Source: Propionibacterium sp.
GTDB lineage: Bacteria; Actinomycetota; Actinomycetes; Propionibacteriales; Propionibacteriaceae
Length of the DNA stretch: 40,916 nt
NCBI GenBank assembly: GCA_012517965.1
Contig: JAAYTZ010000127.1
Coordinates: 1 to 40,916 of the forward strand
Direction: 5' to 3'
Part shown: piece after piece, positions 40,759-40,916 of the stretch
How the letters are laid out: each line of letters begins with the position of its first letter
Numbering within the stretch: position 1 is the first letter of the stretch
The notes under the pieces: generated by a model
Databases searched by the model: none
Told to the model about the DNA's origin: nothing
Seen by the model: only the letters and a program-made list of their open reading frames with translations
Translations under genes and position numbers: made by a program

Positions 40759-40916
40759 TCAGTTGTTGTTGGAGGGGTTGATCCGTCGAGTGAGGCGCGC
40801 TGGGTTCAGGTCGGCGTGTTCGGCGGCGAGCCGGTCGCGGTGGGCCTGGTCGAGGGTGCCGCTGTCGAGGAGCCGCTGGTAGGGAGTGCGAGGCTTGTCG
40901 TAGACGCGTTTGCGGC
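40759..40916 (-). CDS. C-terminus of an IS transposase (DDE integrase type), cut by the window edge
   Basis: The last 51 codons are visible: KRVYDKPRTPYQRLLDSGTLDQ, then LAAEHADLNPARLTRRIN and stop at 40759. The pattern YD-P-TPYQRLL-S followed by L-PA-L-R-I is the C-terminal tail of integrase-core transposases of the IS481-like group common in actinobacteria. Catalytic residues lie outside the window. The 40602-40643 stretch upstream of the repeats is intergenic. Confidence 0.7.
   Translation of the reverse strand, partial: RKRVYDKPRTPYQRLLDSGTLDQAHRDRLAAEHADLNPARLTRRINPSNNN

Overview
The window reads as a chromosomal segment of a very GC-rich actinobacterium. Evidence is strongly G/C third codon positions, many GTG starts, many genes that look leaderless (a -10 box 5-7 nt before the start codon), and actinobacterial families such as sucrase/ferredoxin-like, AcuB-like CBS-ACT, a MoeZ-type MoeB-rhodanese fusion and a DUF4397 protein paired with a sortase. 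A Propionibacteriaceae-like host is my best guess, not a proven one. Both edges look like insertion-sequence ends: an AT-richer stretch that truncates a solute-binding lipoprotein on the left, and the last 51 codons of a DDE transposase on the right. The segment may therefore be a contig bounded by repeated IS copies.

Layout. 1-620: IS-like end and broken sugar-binding lipoprotein. 845-9773: ABM-domain membrane protein, beta-propeller lipoprotein, AzlCD amino-acid exporter, DUF2231 protein, a PTS EIIA-like protein lacking both active histidines, a Band-7-like protein coupled to a CPA-type cation/proton antiporter, a NarL-type two-component pair and a DUF4870 protein. 9781-16889 (minus): a branched-chain amino-acid ABC operon (livJ-hairpin-livH-livM-livG-livF) continuing into a CBS-ACT protein and a GH2 glycosidase. 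17082-18337: DUF3024-like protein and alpha/beta hydrolase.

18360-20898 (minus) is the most unusual locus. Three genes overlap by ATGA junctions: a small acidic protein made largely of DxGA tetrapeptides (14 copies), a JmjC/cupin oxygenase, and a sucrase/ferredoxin-like thioredoxin-fold [2Fe-2S] candidate. It looks like a substrate, a hydroxylase and an electron-transfer partner: a candidate undescribed peptide/protein-modification system.

21039-32421: rpiA, a TIGR01777 epimerase-like protein, a divergent pair that may belong to an FHA-type signalling module, two possible micropeptides, two hypothetical or hydrolase-like genes, an aldo/keto reductase, moeZ, and a three-gene operon (BchC-like dehydrogenase, PTPS-like protein with an altered active site, GT4 glycosyltransferase) that could make an unknown pterin- or sugar-related product. 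32462-38133: cold-shock gene with long leader and strong terminator, a TetR-like regulator with a probable 1-nt 5' frameshift, a DUF4397/sortase operon whose promoter lies in five tandem 11-bp repeats resembling CarH/LitR operators, and a divergent FAD-oxidoreductase/photolyase pair. 38162-40601: UbiB-like ABC1 kinase coupled to a 12-residue upstream ORF, then a CsoR-family operator palindrome in front of a CPVC membrane protein. No rRNA, tRNA or CRISPR array was seen.
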